A DNA stretch of 42,735 nt from Terriglobia bacterium. Lineage in GTDB: Bacteria > Acidobacteriota > Terriglobia > Terriglobales > Acidobacteriaceae. Location of the stretch: NCBI GenBank assembly GCA_020073185.1, contig JAIQFT010000039.1:1-42735 (forward strand), written 5' to 3'. Position numbers and translations under genes: made by a program. The notes under the pieces are model-generated. The model saw only the letters and a list, made by a program, of their open reading frames with translations. It was not told where the DNA came from and made no database searches. The stretch's first letter is position 1. Each line of letters opens with the position of its first letter. Shown here in pieces: positions 42,352 through 42,735 of this stretch.

Positions 42352-42617
42352 TAGGAAGCCTTCCTGCGCTGAGCCAGCGCTGAGAGATTGGACGGATGGG
42401 GGAAGCAACGCATCCACCGTGGCTAGGGCACTTAGGAGGCCACAGTGGCGCCGAAGGAGGCAATCCGTTTGCCCCATGGTTTCAATGAGTTAGGGGATTC
42501 AGTGGAATCTGCGGTGAAAAGCGGCGGGGAGATGGGTAAACGCGTTCCCTGCAATGACTCGCGTTTTTCCCTCGGTGAATCCGCGGTTAGCCAGCGCGAA
42601 ATCGTAGCAGCGCGGGG

Positions 42618-42735
42618 CTAGCGTCCGGTGGCAGCGGCGGCTTCGGCGAGGATGCGGTGGTGGATGGTGAACAAGGCCAGCTCCAGCCGGTCGGAGACGC
42701 CGATCTTGTCGTAGACGTTACGCAGGTAGTTCTTG
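42618..42735 (-). CDS. LuxR-family response regulator, C-terminal fragment
   Basis: Only the last 39 codons are inside the window: KNYLRNVYDKIGVSDRLELALFTIHHRILAEAA to the stop at 42618. The NYLRNVYDKIGVSDRLELALF segment is the recognition helix region of the GerE/LuxR HTH. It is most likely a NarL-type response regulator. The gap 42352-42617 shows no gene. Confidence 0.85.
   Translation of the reverse strand, partial: KNYLRNVYDKIGVSDRLELALFTIHHRILAEAAAATGR

Overview
The window looks like a chromosomal segment of a GC-rich Gram-negative bacterium, most likely an Acidobacteriota (Terriglobia-like) genome. The clues are a str operon carrying GGCTAAAGCC-type intergenic palindromes, a PEP-CTERM protein, a RocA-type dehydrogenase, and many lipoprotein or two-component genes. 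The taxon is an inference from gene style, because no search could be run.

Left part (1-21.3 kb), host genes. The str operon (rpsL-rpsG-fusA-tuf, minus strand) has a clear sigma70 promoter. It is followed by a frameshifted Ig-like/beta-propeller lipoprotein, nusB, and a lumazine synthase fused to an N-terminal glyoxalase-like domain. Next is a short-chain acyl-CoA operon (thiolase, 3-hydroxyacyl-CoA dehydrogenase, crotonase) into which three unrelated small genes are threaded with start/stop overlaps: a HEPN-like protein, a gamma-glutamylcyclotransferase-like protein and an unknown. Then come a TPR-GAF-degenerate-GGDEF protein, a kynureninase-like PLP enzyme, a three-gene TIGR04255 cassette, lexA with a box inside its own promoter, a VOC protein, and thioredoxin.

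Middle (21,351-36,511), an integrated 15.2-kb element bounded by perfect 39-bp direct repeats made from the 5' half of a tRNA-Leu(CAA) gene. It encodes a tyrosine integrase, an AlpA/Xis-like HTH protein, a divergent HTH regulator, an AEP-type prim-pol/RepA-like helicase with an adjacent iteron-plus-hairpin region (putative origin), a terminase whose small-subunit-like part is fused to the large subunit, an HNH endonuclease, a zinc-ribbon protein, an HK97-type prohead protease with a long tail, and many tiny overlapping genes. It has no recognisable portal, major capsid, tail or lysis gene. This is the layout of a phage satellite (PICI-like) rather than a complete prophage. At its int-proximal end is a cargo block: a HEPN-like protein, a lipoprotein, a secreted protein and unknowns. 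Four genes of the element share a repeated leader sequence. I regard this element as the most interesting system in the window.

Right part (36.5-42.7 kb), host genes: a small unknown, L-glutamate gamma-semialdehyde dehydrogenase, a single-domain response regulator plus NtrB-like PAS histidine kinase, an ABM-domain protein, a copper-amine-oxidase-N-like secreted protein, a PEP-CTERM protein, and the C-terminus of a LuxR-type regulator. Stretches without a convincing gene are 3502-4062 (promoter and leader of the str operon), 16873-17031 (divergent control region), 20411-20935 (one terminator hairpin, otherwise nothing seen), 24958-25293 and 26584-26845 (nothing recognised), 34931-35211 (divergent control region of the element), and 36820-37086 (one CRP-like palindrome).
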